Positions 1-7,284 of a DNA stretch of 7,399 bases are shown piece after piece. Origin of the DNA: Acidobacteriota bacterium (lineage in GTDB: Bacteria > Acidobacteriota > Thermoanaerobaculia > Multivoradales > JAHEKO01); contig JAUWSP010000127.1 in NCBI GenBank assembly GCA_030610025.1, positions 1 to 7,399 of the forward strand, written 5' to 3'. The notes beneath the pieces were generated by a model. The model did not search any database, was not told where the DNA came from, and worked only from the letters and a program-made list of their open reading frames with translations. The translations under genes were made by a program, and so were the position numbers. Position 1 is the stretch's first letter; every line of letters starts with the position of its first letter.

Positions 1-153
1 CTCGGTTTGCTTGTGGGAGGACTGGTGTTCAGTGGAACTGTCGGTGCCATCGCCCTGGGTGCGCCACGCTGGCTCGGTGCAGTCACTCCCCTCGGAGGTC
101 TCTTGATGATCGCCGGATTCCTCCTCTTCGCCTGGACTGCTCTGCGGTTGTGA
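1..153 (+). CDS. DUF423 family small membrane protein, C-terminal part
   Basis: An open frame enters from the left edge and runs 50 codons to a TGA at 151-153. The peptide has two hydrophobic segments, one beginning [12 protein letters not shown] and one beginning [14 protein letters not shown], separated by a short polar turn containing [11 protein letters not shown]. That turn, followed by a last helix ending in ALRL, is what I recall of the C-terminus of DUF423 (YgdD-like) proteins, which are small inner-membrane proteins of about 120-130 residues with no settled function. So roughly the last 40% of the protein would be present and its start lies outside the window. A 74-bp gap separates it from the next gene and I see no good terminator there. 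The family call rests on memory of the motif, not an alignment. Confidence 0.72.
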   Translation, partial: LGLLVGGLVFSGTVGAIALGAPRWLGAVTPLGGLLMIAGFLLFAWTALRL

Positions 154-227
154 CTCGAGTCCCGGGAAGCTTCTCCTGTCCACGATTGCAGTAAATTCCA
201 GGTTGACTCAGGGAGAGAGGTGCAATC

Positions 228-1958
228 ATGAGAAAGGCATTGTTGATTGTCGCGATCGCGGCGACGGTGTCCGGCTGCGCCGGCCCCGGCACGGATGACG
301 CCGACGTCAGAGCCGTCGCCGAGCCGGACAAGCTCCAGCAAACCCTCTACTACGGTGGCGACATCATCACCATGGAAGGCGTTCAGCAGGAGTACGTGGA
401 AGCGGTTGTCCAGCGCGAAGGAAAGATCGTCTTCGTCGGGTCCAGGGAAGAGGCCCTGGCAACGTACAAGGGGAAAGCCGACGAAGTGGACCTTCAAGGC
501 AAGACCATGCTTCCCGGCTTCATCGACCCGCACGGGCACTTCATGTCCGCCGTGCAGATGGTCAACCAGGTCAATGTTGCCGCTCCGCCGGTGGGCACCT
601 CGACGGATATTCGAGCGATCATCGAAAAGCTGAAGGGCTATCAGCAGGAGAAGAGCATCCCCGCAGGTGAATGGATCGTTGGCTGGGGCTATGACCAGGA
701 TCTCCTCGAGGAGGGCCGCCACATCACCAAACTCGACCTCGATCCCCACTTCCCCGATCACAAGGTGATGCTGATCCACGTCTCCATGCACGGTGCCGTG
801 CTCAATTCCAGGGCCCTGGAGTGGGCGGAAATCGATAGCAGCACCGAGACGCCACCGGGCGGCATCATCAACCGCCTGCCGGGCGGCAGCGAGCCCGCCG
901 GCCTGCTGATGGAGACCGCGTACATTCCGGTGTTCGAGAATCTCCCACAACCGTCCGAGGAAGAGATGTTGGAGCTGATGAAGCCGGCGCAGATGATGTA
1001 CGCCGCCGAGGGCTACACCCACGCCTACGAGGGCTTCACGCACCTCGAGAACCTCGATTTCCTCATGAAGGCCGCCGAGGAGGGAGCCATCTTCATCGAC
1101 ATCAGCGCTCTTCCCGCCTTCACAGAGACCCAGGAATGGATGGACAACCCGAGGTACGTGTTCGGTGAGTACCACGACGGCCTCAAACTGCAGGGGATCA
1201 AGTTCACCCAGGACGGCTCTCCCCAGGGCAAGACGGCTCACGTAGCCACGCCCTACCTCACCGGGGGGCCCGGCGGAGAGGAAGACTGGACGGGCGAGAC
1301 CACCCAGCCGAAGGAGGACTTCATCCAGCAGGTCAAGGCCGCCCTCGACGCCGGCTTGCAGGTCCAGATTCACGCCAACGGCGATGCAACCATCGATCAG
1401 GCCATCGAGGCCGTCGAGAGGGCGGGGATTACCGCCGCAGACGACCGGCGCACGTTGGTGATCCACTCGCAGTTCCAGCGACCAGACCAGCTGGACAAGT
1501 ATGTCGAGCTCGGCAAGTCGCAGACCTACTTCACCAACCACTGCTATTTCTGGGGCTATGTCCACATCAAGAACATCGTAATAGAAAAGGCCGAGTTCAT
1601 CAGTCCCGTCAAGGCGGCGAAGGACAAGGGGCTCGTGTACTCGAACCACACGGACTTCAACGTCACGCCGTTGGACCCGTTCTTCGTTATCTGGACCGCC
1701 ATGGCTCGCGAGTCGAGGAGCGGCGAGGTGATCGGACCCGACCAACGGGTCGACGCCTACACTGCACTCCAGGGCCTGACCACGGGACCCGCCTGGCAGC
1801 TCTTCGAGGAAGACCGCAAGGGAAAGATCAAGGAAGGCCTGCTGGCCGACTTTGTCATTCTTTCCGAGAATCCCCTCGAGACCGGCGTGGACGGGATCCG
1901 GGACATCGAGGTGCTCGAGACCGTCAAACAGGGTACAACGATCTACAAAGCTCAGTAG
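228..1958 (+). CDS. YtcJ-like amidohydrolase (Amidohydrolase_3), predicted outer-membrane lipoprotein
   Basis: This 576-residue protein is a predicted metal-dependent hydrolase of the amidohydrolase superfamily, acting on an unknown C-N or related bond. Residues 1-17 form a lipoprotein signal: Arg2-Lys3, a hydrophobic stretch, then V-S-G-C with the lipidated Cys17. Residues 18-19 are Ala-Gly, so nothing favours inner-membrane retention. A short beta domain (about 38-95) leads into the TIM barrel. Metal-site candidates are His102 and His104 (GFIDPHGH), Lys325 (GIKFTQDGS), His382 (HANGD), His413 (IHSQ) and Asp476 (SNHTD). The C-terminal GLLADFVIL (537-545) is the usual strand returning to the beta domain. 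Family members are typically 520-600 residues, so it appears full length. GAGAGG at 215-220, 7 nt before the ATG, supports the start. It ends in tandem TAG codons (1956-1961). Most YtcJ-like proteins I know of are cytoplasmic; the lipoprotein form suggests an extracytoplasmic substrate. The exact substrate cannot be read from sequence. Confidence 0.9.
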   Translation: MRKALLIVAIAATVSGCAGPGTDDADVRAVAEPDKLQQTLYYGGDIITMEGVQQEYVEAVVQREGKIVFVGSREEALATYKGKADEVDLQGKTMLPGFIDPHGHFMSAVQMVNQVNVAAPPVGTSTDIRAIIEKLKGYQQEKSIPAGEWIVGWGYDQDLLEEGRHITKLDLDPHFPDHKVMLIHVSMHGAVLNSRALEWAEIDSSTETPPGGIINRLPGGSEPAGLLMETAYIPVFENLPQPSEEEMLELMKPAQMMYAAEGYTHAYEGFTHLENLDFLMKAAEEGAIFIDISALPAFTETQEWMDNPRYVFGEYHDGLKLQGIKFTQDGSPQGKTAHVATPYLTGGPGGEEDWTGETTQPKEDFIQQVKAALDAGLQVQIHANGDATIDQAIEAVERAGITAADDRRTLVIHSQFQRPDQLDKYVELGKSQTYFTNHCYFWGYVHIKNIVIEKAEFISPVKAAKDKGLVYSNHTDFNVTPLDPFFVIWTAMARESRSGEVIGPDQRVDAYTALQGLTTGPAWQLFEEDRKGKIKEGLLADFVILSENPLETGVDGIRDIEVLETVKQGTTIYKAQ

Positions 1959-1986
1959 TAGGGCAAGTGGCCTGAATCATGAACCA

Positions 1987-2032
1987 GGACTCCACCTTTG
2001 CTACGATCAGAACCCGTCCGGAAGAGGAGTCC
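1987..2032 (+). repeat. Inverted repeat over a Shine-Dalgarno-like sequence in the PLD gene leader
   Basis: GGACTCC at 1987-1993 and GGAGTCC at 2026-2032 are exact reverse complements (7 bp) separated by 32 nt. The right arm overlaps AGGAG at 2025-2029, the strongest Shine-Dalgarno-like string ahead of the PLD gene. If the leader is transcribed, pairing would mask that site. The stem is short and the loop long, so chance is a real alternative. Confidence 0.25.
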
Positions 2033-2038
2033 ACCCCT

Positions 2039-2054
2039 GGGGTGAAAAGCCTTG
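2039..2054 (+). promoter_or_regulatory. Ribosome-binding region and ambiguous start of the PLD lipoprotein gene
   Basis: An in-frame TGA (2043-2045) lies just two codons before the TTG at 2052, so TTG 2052 is the earliest possible start in this frame, and it is needed to keep the positive end of the signal peptide. GGTGA at 2041-2045 can pair with the 16S tail and lies 6 nt upstream of the TTG. A GTG at 2042 has AGGAG 12 nt upstream but is in another frame and meets a stop after 27 codons. Removing one A from the AAAA at 2045-2048 would join that GTG to the PLD frame and give a typical lipoprotein start, MKALSICRN. Confidence 0.5.
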
Positions 2055-3605
2055 TCCATCTGTCGAAACACTGTATTGATCCTTCTGGTGTCCTTCTTGG
2101 GAGGTTGTATGAGTCTGCCGGATAACACGGGTCGAACCGAAAGCCATGCCATCACCGATGGCAGCGACACAAGGCTGGGCAGAGGGTTTGCCGACGACAT
2201 CGAGGCCCACCCCGGAAAAAACGGCGTGCTGCTGCTTGGAAACGGCCGCGATGCGTTTGTCGCCAGGGCGGCCCTGGCGGAGCTCGCCGAGCGCAGTATC
2301 GACTTGCAGTACTACATGTTTCACCACGACACCGTCGGTAACCTGCTGCTCAACAAGGTTCTCGAAGCGGCCGACCGGGATGTGCGGATCCGGATGCTGA
2401 TCGACGATATCTATGGCAACGTGGATGAGGACGACTGGGTGGCGTTGGATGCTCACCCCAACATCGAGGTGCGCTTTTTCAACCCCTGGGTGCGGGGGAA
2501 ATCGAGAACCCTGCAGTACATCACTCGGTTGAAAGACATCAACTACCGGATGCATGTAAAGACGTACACGGTCGACAATCAGGCCACGATCCTCGGCGGG
2601 CGCAACATCGGCAACGAGTATTTCGAAGCCGACCCCGATCTCTCGTTCAGCGATCTCGATGCGCTGGCGGTCGGGCCGGTCGTGCAGGAGGTGGAGGCCG
2701 AGTTCGACGAGTATTGGAACAGCGAATATTCGTATCCGGCCGCAACGCTGATTCGGCAGGGAGCTCGAGACGAACTCGATCAGCTGCGGAGTGGCCGGGA
2801 GGCCTTCTTCGACGCGAACTCGACCTCGGCCTATCTCCAGGCTTTGCGAGATTCTCCTCTGGCGAACGGGTTGCGTGACAACACGGTCGAGCTTCGGTGG
2901 GCCGAGGCAAAGATCATCCACGACTCCTCTGAGAAGAAGGCACGCGATGCCGAGTGGCAAGAGGAGTTGTTGATCTCGCAGCTGGCGCTCTACATCACTG
3001 GCGCCAAGACCGACGTGGTGATCGTCTCGCCCTATTTCGTCCCTGGCAAGGCGGCTACAGACGCTCTGTGCAAGCTGAGCCGGGGCGGCGTACGGGTGAG
3101 GGTCTTGACCAATTCGCTGGTCTCGAACGATGTCGCCGCCGTTCATGCCGGTTATTCGAAGTACAGAGAACCTCTTCTGAGGTGTGGCGTCGAGCTGTAC
3201 GAGCTCAACGAACAGTTGAAGGTTCGGGAGCAGAAGATCTTCACCTGGCTACCCGGCCTGAGCAAGTCGAGCCTGCATGCCAAGACGATGGCCTTCGACC
3301 GCGAGATCATGTTTGTCGGCTCCTTCAACTTCGACCAGCGGTCACTCCATATCAACAACGAGATCGGTCTCCTGTTCGAGGATGCGCTGACGGCGGGTAA
3401 CGCGACCGACAACTTCGACCGCAACATCGAAGATGTCGCCTTTCGAGTCACCCTCGAAACCCATGACAGTGGCAAAGAGTCGCTGCAATGGATCGGCCGG
3501 GAGGGTGGCCAGAAGGTGGTTTTCGACTCCGAGCCCTATGCCGGTTTCTGGCTGAAGGCCGCTGTAGCGGTAATGAGGCTGTTGCCGATCGAATCACAGC
3601 TGTAG
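2052..3605 (+). CDS. Phospholipase D superfamily lipoprotein, ClsC/YmdC cardiolipin-synthase-like
   Basis: This 517-residue protein has the two HKD active sites of the phospholipase D superfamily and most resembles the ClsC/YmdC group, whose E. coli member makes cardiolipin by phosphatidyl transfer. A signal peptide (hydrophobic residues 7-16) ends in the lipobox LGGC with Cys19, so the protein should be lipid-anchored facing the periplasm. The first catalytic motif is His168, Lys170, Asp175, followed by GGRNIGNEYF. The second is His409, Lys411, Asp416, followed by a GSFNFDQRS block. The conserved SPYFVPG segment opens the second PLD domain, and the C-terminus LPIESQL is the ending I recall for this group. 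All six HKD residues are present, so activity is expected. The first motif reads HVK where HNK is common. The start is a TTG whose region is ambiguous. The gene lies 93 bp after the amidohydrolase and may share its transcript. A general lipid transferase or hydrolase role is not excluded. Confidence 0.9.
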   Translation: MSICRNTVLILLVSFLGGCMSLPDNTGRTESHAITDGSDTRLGRGFADDIEAHPGKNGVLLLGNGRDAFVARAALAELAERSIDLQYYMFHHDTVGNLLLNKVLEAADRDVRIRMLIDDIYGNVDEDDWVALDAHPNIEVRFFNPWVRGKSRTLQYITRLKDINYRMHVKTYTVDNQATILGGRNIGNEYFEADPDLSFSDLDALAVGPVVQEVEAEFDEYWNSEYSYPAATLIRQGARDELDQLRSGREAFFDANSTSAYLQALRDSPLANGLRDNTVELRWAEAKIIHDSSEKKARDAEWQEELLISQLALYITGAKTDVVIVSPYFVPGKAATDALCKLSRGGVRVRVLTNSLVSNDVAAVHAGYSKYREPLLRCGVELYELNEQLKVREQKIFTWLPGLSKSSLHAKTMAFDREIMFVGSFNFDQRSLHINNEIGLLFEDALTAGNATDNFDRNIEDVAFRVTLETHDSGKESLQWIGREGGQKVVFDSEPYAGFWLKAAVAVMRLLPIESQL

Positions 3606-3665
3606 GTGAAATCGCGTGCCGCCAAAGAGATCACAAAGACCGGCTCCCGCCCGGCCAGGGAATGA

Positions 3666-3694
3666 TTGCATGCCGGGCGCCCCGGCGATACGAT
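3666..3694 (+). promoter_or_regulatory. Possible sigma-70-type promoter for the dehydrogenase/ThDP-enzyme pair
   Basis: TTGCAT (3666-3671) and TACGAT (3689-3694) are separated by exactly 17 bp. The -10 matches consensus at 4 of 6 positions and the -35 only at the TTG, so this is a weak candidate in GC-rich DNA. It is in the right place: transcription would start near 3701, giving a leader of about 56 nt. The spacer contains the perfect inverted repeat at 3672-3686, which could act as an operator. Confidence 0.3.
3672..3686 (+). repeat. Perfect inverted repeat (6-bp arms, 3-nt spacer)
   Basis: GCCGGG, CGC, CCCGGC forms a fully GC stem of 6 bp with a 3-nt loop. No run of T follows, so it is not a standard intrinsic terminator, although it lies 66 bp past the PLD stop codon. 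It could be a weak or Rho-assisted 3' structure for the upstream gene, or an operator within the candidate promoter spacer. Confidence 0.45.
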
Positions 3695-3700
3695 GAGTCA

Positions 3701-3716
3701 GGGTCCTGTCGGACCC
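3701..3716 (+). repeat. Perfect hairpin at the probable 5' end of the pruA leader
   Basis: GGGTCC, TGTC, GGACCC gives a 6-bp stem with a 4-nt loop, followed by GCTTCTC, too poor in T for a convincing terminator. If the candidate promoter just upstream is real, the transcript would begin at about this hairpin, a position where stems can protect the 5' end of an mRNA. The alternative is a second 3' structure for the PLD gene. Confidence 0.4.
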
Positions 3717-3756
3717 GCTTCTCACGAAACGACTTCTGATCACGGAGATTTGATTC

Positions 3757-5388
3757 ATGACTAACGGTATCGTGCGCGTTCCGGAACCGATCAATGAGCC
3801 CATCAAGGCCTTTGGGCCGGGCTCCGCGGAAAAGGCTTCGCTGAAGAAGAGGCTCGACCAGATGCTCTCCGAGCAGGTGGAGATCCCGGTCATCGTCGGT
3901 GGCAAGGAGATCCGGACGGGGAAGACGGTCGAAACGGTCTGTCCCCACGATCACGGCCATGTCCTGGCGACCGTTCACCAGGCGGGTGCGGCCGAGGTGG
4001 ACAAGGCGGTGGAGGCAGCAGGCGAGGCCTGGAAGACCTGGTCCGAGATGGGCTGGGAGGCTCGTGCGGCGGTGTTCCTGAAGGCTGCCGACCTGTTGGC
4101 CGGACCCTGGCGAGACACGCTTAACGCCGCCACCATGCTGAATCAGTCGAAGACCGTTTTCCAGGCCGAGATCGACGCCGCCTGCGAGCTCGTCGACTTC
4201 TGGCGGTACAACCCCCATTACATGCGTCAGCTCTACACCGAGCAGCCCGGTTCGGTGCGCGGCCTCTGGGACTATGTTGAGTTCAGGGCTCTCGAGGGAT
4301 TCGTCTTCGCGGTGACGCCCTTCAACTTCACCTCGATCGCCGGCAATCTACCGACCGCACCCGCGCTCATGGGCAACGTGGTTCTGTGGAAGCCCGCCTC
4401 GACCTCGCCGCTGTCGGGCTACTACATCATGAAGCTTCTCGAAGAGGCCGGGCTACCACCCGGTGTCATCAATTTCCTGCCAGGCCGGGGCTCTCAGGTC
4501 GGCAATCCGGTGATGGCACGGCCCGAGCTGGCCGGAATCCACTTCACCGGCTCCACGGCCGTCTTTCAGGGCATGTGGCAGCAGATCGGTGGCAACATCG
4601 CCGACTACCGCACCTATCCCCGCATCGTCGGCGAGACCGGTGGCAAGGACTTTGTGTTCGCTCATCCGTCGGCCGACGCCCAGTCGGTAGTGATCGCCCT
4701 GTTGCGGGGTGCTTTCGAGTACCAGGGCCAGAAGTGCTCGGCCGCCTCCCGGGCCTACATTCCAAAGTCGCTCTGGAGTCAGGTCAGGAGCGGTCTTGAA
4801 AGGGAAGTCGGCGATATCAAGATGGGGTCGCCGGTGGATTTCCGGAGCTTCATGTGCGCGCTCATCGACGAGGCCAGCTTCGACAACACCATGAGCTACA
4901 TCGACCATGCCAAGTCCAACGACGGATTCGAGATCGTCTGCGGAGGGCAGGGGGACAAGTCGAAGGGATACTTCGTTCAGCCGACGGTAGTGCTGTCGGA
5001 GGATCCGCGTTCGAAGCTCATGGAGGAGGAGATCTTCGCCCCGGTTATGACGATCCACGTCTACGACGATGCCGATCTGGAGGCGACCCTCGAGCTCTGC
5101 GACACGACCAGCCCGTACGCGCTGACAGGTGCCATCTTCGCCACCGACCGTCGAGACATCGTCAAGATGGCGGCCGCCCTGCGACACTCGGCCGGCAACT
5201 TCTACATCAATGACAAGCCCACCGGTGCCGTCGTGGGCCAACAGCCCTTTGGCGGTTCACGGGCCTCGGGAACCAACGACAAGGCCGGCTCGATGATGAA
5301 TCTGCTGCGGTGGACGTCGCAGCGCTCCATCAAGGAGACCTTCGTTTCACCGACCTCGTTTGCCTATCCGCATATGGGGGAGGAATAG
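3757..5388 (+). CDS. pruA: L-glutamate-gamma-semialdehyde (1-pyrroline-5-carboxylate) dehydrogenase, ALDH4A1 type
   Basis: This 543-residue cytoplasmic enzyme should oxidise L-glutamate gamma-semialdehyde to glutamate with NAD+, the last step of proline breakdown; the family also handles the 4-hydroxy analogue from hydroxyproline. Aldehyde dehydrogenase landmarks are all present: Asn190 (PFNFTS) for the oxyanion hole, the nucleotide-fold FTGST at 263-267, general-base Glu293 (VGETGGKD), nucleophile Cys327 (GQKCSA), and Glu425 in EEEIF. The C-terminal [17 protein letters not shown] (493-509) is the substrate-anchor loop typical of P5C dehydrogenases and separates it from succinic-semialdehyde or betaine-aldehyde enzymes. 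The N-terminal [15 protein letters not shown] also matches the monofunctional animal-type family as I recall it (TIGR01236-like, about 530-560 residues), not the PutA domain. ACGGAG at 3742-3747, 9 nt before the ATG, supports the start. No proline dehydrogenase is visible in the window, so that step must be encoded elsewhere. A ThDP enzyme follows at short distance. Confidence 0.95.
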   Translation: MTNGIVRVPEPINEPIKAFGPGSAEKASLKKRLDQMLSEQVEIPVIVGGKEIRTGKTVETVCPHDHGHVLATVHQAGAAEVDKAVEAAGEAWKTWSEMGWEARAAVFLKAADLLAGPWRDTLNAATMLNQSKTVFQAEIDAACELVDFWRYNPHYMRQLYTEQPGSVRGLWDYVEFRALEGFVFAVTPFNFTSIAGNLPTAPALMGNVVLWKPASTSPLSGYYIMKLLEEAGLPPGVINFLPGRGSQVGNPVMARPELAGIHFTGSTAVFQGMWQQIGGNIADYRTYPRIVGETGGKDFVFAHPSADAQSVVIALLRGAFEYQGQKCSAASRAYIPKSLWSQVRSGLEREVGDIKMGSPVDFRSFMCALIDEASFDNTMSYIDHAKSNDGFEIVCGGQGDKSKGYFVQPTVVLSEDPRSKLMEEEIFAPVMTIHVYDDADLEATLELCDTTSPYALTGAIFATDRRDIVKMAAALRHSAGNFYINDKPTGAVVGQQPFGGSRASGTNDKAGSMMNLLRWTSQRSIKETFVSPTSFAYPHMGEE

Positions 5389-5445
5389 TCCGGCACAGTG
5401 GACGAGTACGAGGACAACACCAAGGGTGAAGAGCCAGGTATCACG

Positions 5446-7179
5446 ATGAACGGCGGTGACCTCATTGCGCAGGTCCTCGAGAAGCATGGGGTCCGTTTCC
5501 TCTTTACCCTGTGCGGCGGGCATATCTCGCCGATTCTGGTCGGCGCCAAGCGGCTCGGCATCCGGGTTGTGGACGTTCGCCACGAGGCCACGGCGGTCTT
5601 CGCCGCCGATGCAGTTGCCAGGCTCTCGGGAACACCCGGTGTCGCGGCTGTCACCGCGGGGCCTGGCGTCACCAACACGATTACCGCCCTCAAGAACGCT
5701 CAGTTGGCCCAGTCTCCTGTTCTGGTGCTGGGAGGGGCCACCGGAACTGTCTTGAAGGGTCGGGGGGCTCTGCAGGACATCGATCAGATGGCCCTGGTGG
5801 CTCCGCATGTCAAATGGGCGACCTCCGTGCGCCGGGTGCGGGACCTGGTGCCAGCTGTTCAGAAAGCACTCGATCTGGCACAGAGTGGAGTGCCTGGACC
5901 GGTGTTCGTGGAGTGCCCTCTGGATCTCCTGTACGACGAAGACCTGGTCCGAGGGATGTATGGCGCCAAGGCTGCTCAGGGCAAGAGTCTGAGCCTCGGA
6001 GAAATGGCTCTCGGCGGGTACCTGCGACGGCACGTGAACCGGTTGTTTGCCGGAGCCGAGGGCGTCGAGGTCTCAGAGCCAGCTGGGATCTCAGCCCCCG
6101 CACCTTCGAGAAGGGCACTTCGCAAGGCGGTGAAGTACCTTGCCGCGGCTCGCCGTCCGGTGCTCATGGTGGGTAGCCAGGCCCTCCTCGAGAACGAACA
6201 GGTCGGCGATCTGGCGGCCGCCGTGGAGAAGCTCCGCGTGCCCGTCTACCTCTCGGGAATGGCACGAGGTCTTCTGGGCCCAGACCACCCTCTGCAGCTC
6301 CGCCACAAGCGGCGAAACGCGTTGCGCCAGGCCGATCTCGTCCTGTTGGCCGGAGTGCCCTGCGATTTCAGGCTCGACTATGGCCGCCAGATCAGCCGAA
6401 AAGCCCGGTTGATCTCGGTCAATCGAAATGCCGCTGAAGTAAGAAAGAACCGACGTCCAACCCTGGGCGCAGTGGCCGATCCGGGGGTCTTCCTCGTCCG
6501 GTTGGCGCAGCGCAGGATGGGAGACGATACCTGGCCAGACTGGCTGCTGACGCTGCGCGAACGAGATGAAGAGCGCGAGAGAGAGATCGCGGAGCAGGCG
6601 AAAGCTACCACCGAGAATCTGAACCCGATCGCCTTCGTGGAATCGATCGATGGGGTTCTACCCGACGACAGTGTGCTGGTCGTGGATGGTGGTGATTTCG
6701 TGGCGACAGCCTCCTATGTCGTCTCACCCCGTGGGCCTTTGAGCTGGCTCGATCCCGGTGTGTTCGGCACGTTGGGAGTCGGAGCAGGGTTCGCCCTGGG
6801 CGCCAAGCTCTGCCGCCCAGAGGCCGAGGTCTGGTTACTGTACGGTGACGGCTCCTGTGCCTACAGCCTGGCCGAGTTCGACACCTTCGTTCGCCACCAG
6901 TTGCCGGTGATCGCGGTGGTCGGCAACGATGCCAGCTGGGCCCAGATTGCCAGGGACCAGATCGAGCTGTTGAAGGACGATGTGGGGACGGTGTTGCGCC
7001 ACACGGACTACGATGTAGTGGCGGAGGGATACGGAGGCAAGGGCTTTCGACTCGCTTCGCCCGATCAGGTCCCCGAGGTGCTCGCTGCCGCCCGCCGGGA
7101 GGCCGCCGCCGGACATCCCGTCCTCATCAACGCTCTCATCGGCAAGACCGACTTCCGCAAAGGCTCGATCTCCGTTTAG
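5446..7179 (+). CDS. Thiamine-diphosphate enzyme, ILVBL/HACL2-like (probable 2-hydroxyacyl-CoA lyase)
   Basis: This is a 577-residue ThDP-dependent enzyme with the three domains of the acetolactate synthase fold: PYR (about 1-170), a central Rossmann-like domain (about 215-350) and PP (about 395-555). Glu47 in [12 protein letters not shown] is the cofactor-activating glutamate. GDGS at 467-470 (Asp468) and Asn494 form the Mg-ThDP motif. The blocks TLCGGHISP (21-29), [30 protein letters not shown] and the ending TDFRKGS match my memory of vertebrate ILVBL/HACL2 nearly colinearly, minus its N-terminal membrane anchor. That enzyme cleaves 2-hydroxyacyl-CoA to a shortened aldehyde and formyl-CoA, so I favour lyase over acetolactate synthase; no small-subunit gene follows. 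The ATG start is chosen because family similarity begins at MNGGDL, with AGG 7 nt upstream. GTG 5398 would add 16 acidic, hydrophilic residues and has GGAGG 14 nt upstream; it cannot be excluded. The 57-bp (or 9-bp) gap to pruA implies one operon. The substrate is not readable from sequence. Confidence 0.88.
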   Translation: MNGGDLIAQVLEKHGVRFLFTLCGGHISPILVGAKRLGIRVVDVRHEATAVFAADAVARLSGTPGVAAVTAGPGVTNTITALKNAQLAQSPVLVLGGATGTVLKGRGALQDIDQMALVAPHVKWATSVRRVRDLVPAVQKALDLAQSGVPGPVFVECPLDLLYDEDLVRGMYGAKAAQGKSLSLGEMALGGYLRRHVNRLFAGAEGVEVSEPAGISAPAPSRRALRKAVKYLAAARRPVLMVGSQALLENEQVGDLAAAVEKLRVPVYLSGMARGLLGPDHPLQLRHKRRNALRQADLVLLAGVPCDFRLDYGRQISRKARLISVNRNAAEVRKNRRPTLGAVADPGVFLVRLAQRRMGDDTWPDWLLTLRERDEEREREIAEQAKATTENLNPIAFVESIDGVLPDDSVLVVDGGDFVATASYVVSPRGPLSWLDPGVFGTLGVGAGFALGAKLCRPEAEVWLLYGDGSCAYSLAEFDTFVRHQLPVIAVVGNDASWAQIARDQIELLKDDVGTVLRHTDYDVVAEGYGGKGFRLASPDQVPEVLAAARREAAAGHPVLINALIGKTDFRKGSISV

Positions 7180-7284
7180 GCCCGCACTAGAGGTTGAAGC
7201 GGTCGGACCTGTGCCGGCCGGCAGTTCCTTGATCCTCCCCAGAAGGTCTTCGCGTGGAGGCCCGTCCGGGTGGCCCGCAGGGGG

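Noticed and set aside
153..173. Short palindromes ACTCGAGT, CCCGGG and GAAGCTTC after the DUF423 gene
   Set aside because: Each is an uninterrupted palindrome of restriction-site size that cannot form a looped stem, and no T run follows, so they are not a terminator.
192..197. TAAATT as a -10 box for the amidohydrolase gene
   Set aside because: No acceptable -35 at 16-18 bp upstream; the isolated hexamer is not enough.
2007..3146. 379-codon open frame on the minus strand opposite the PLD gene
   Set aside because: It lies antisense to a gene with clear HKD motifs and family blocks. Its composition (Val, Arg, Asp and His rich, no recognisable domain) is what GC-rich coding DNA gives on the opposite strand.
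4453..5241. 262-codon open frame on the minus strand inside pruA
   Set aside because: Antisense shadow of a well-supported aldehyde dehydrogenase, with no recognisable motif or ribosome-binding site.
5511..6176. 221-codon plus-strand frame inside the ThDP enzyme
   Set aside because: Out-of-frame shadow, rich in Arg, Gly and Ser with no domain; the main frame carries the catalytic glutamate and conserved blocks.
5446..7179. Acetolactate synthase large subunit (IlvB) assignment
   Set aside because: The conserved blocks fit ILVBL/HACL2 better, and there is no IlvN/IlvH-type small subunit or other branched-chain gene next to it.
7180..7284. Search for a bidirectional terminator between the convergent genes
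   Set aside because: GC-rich fragments such as GCCGGCCGGC are present, but no stem with a normal loop and a flanking T or A run was found.
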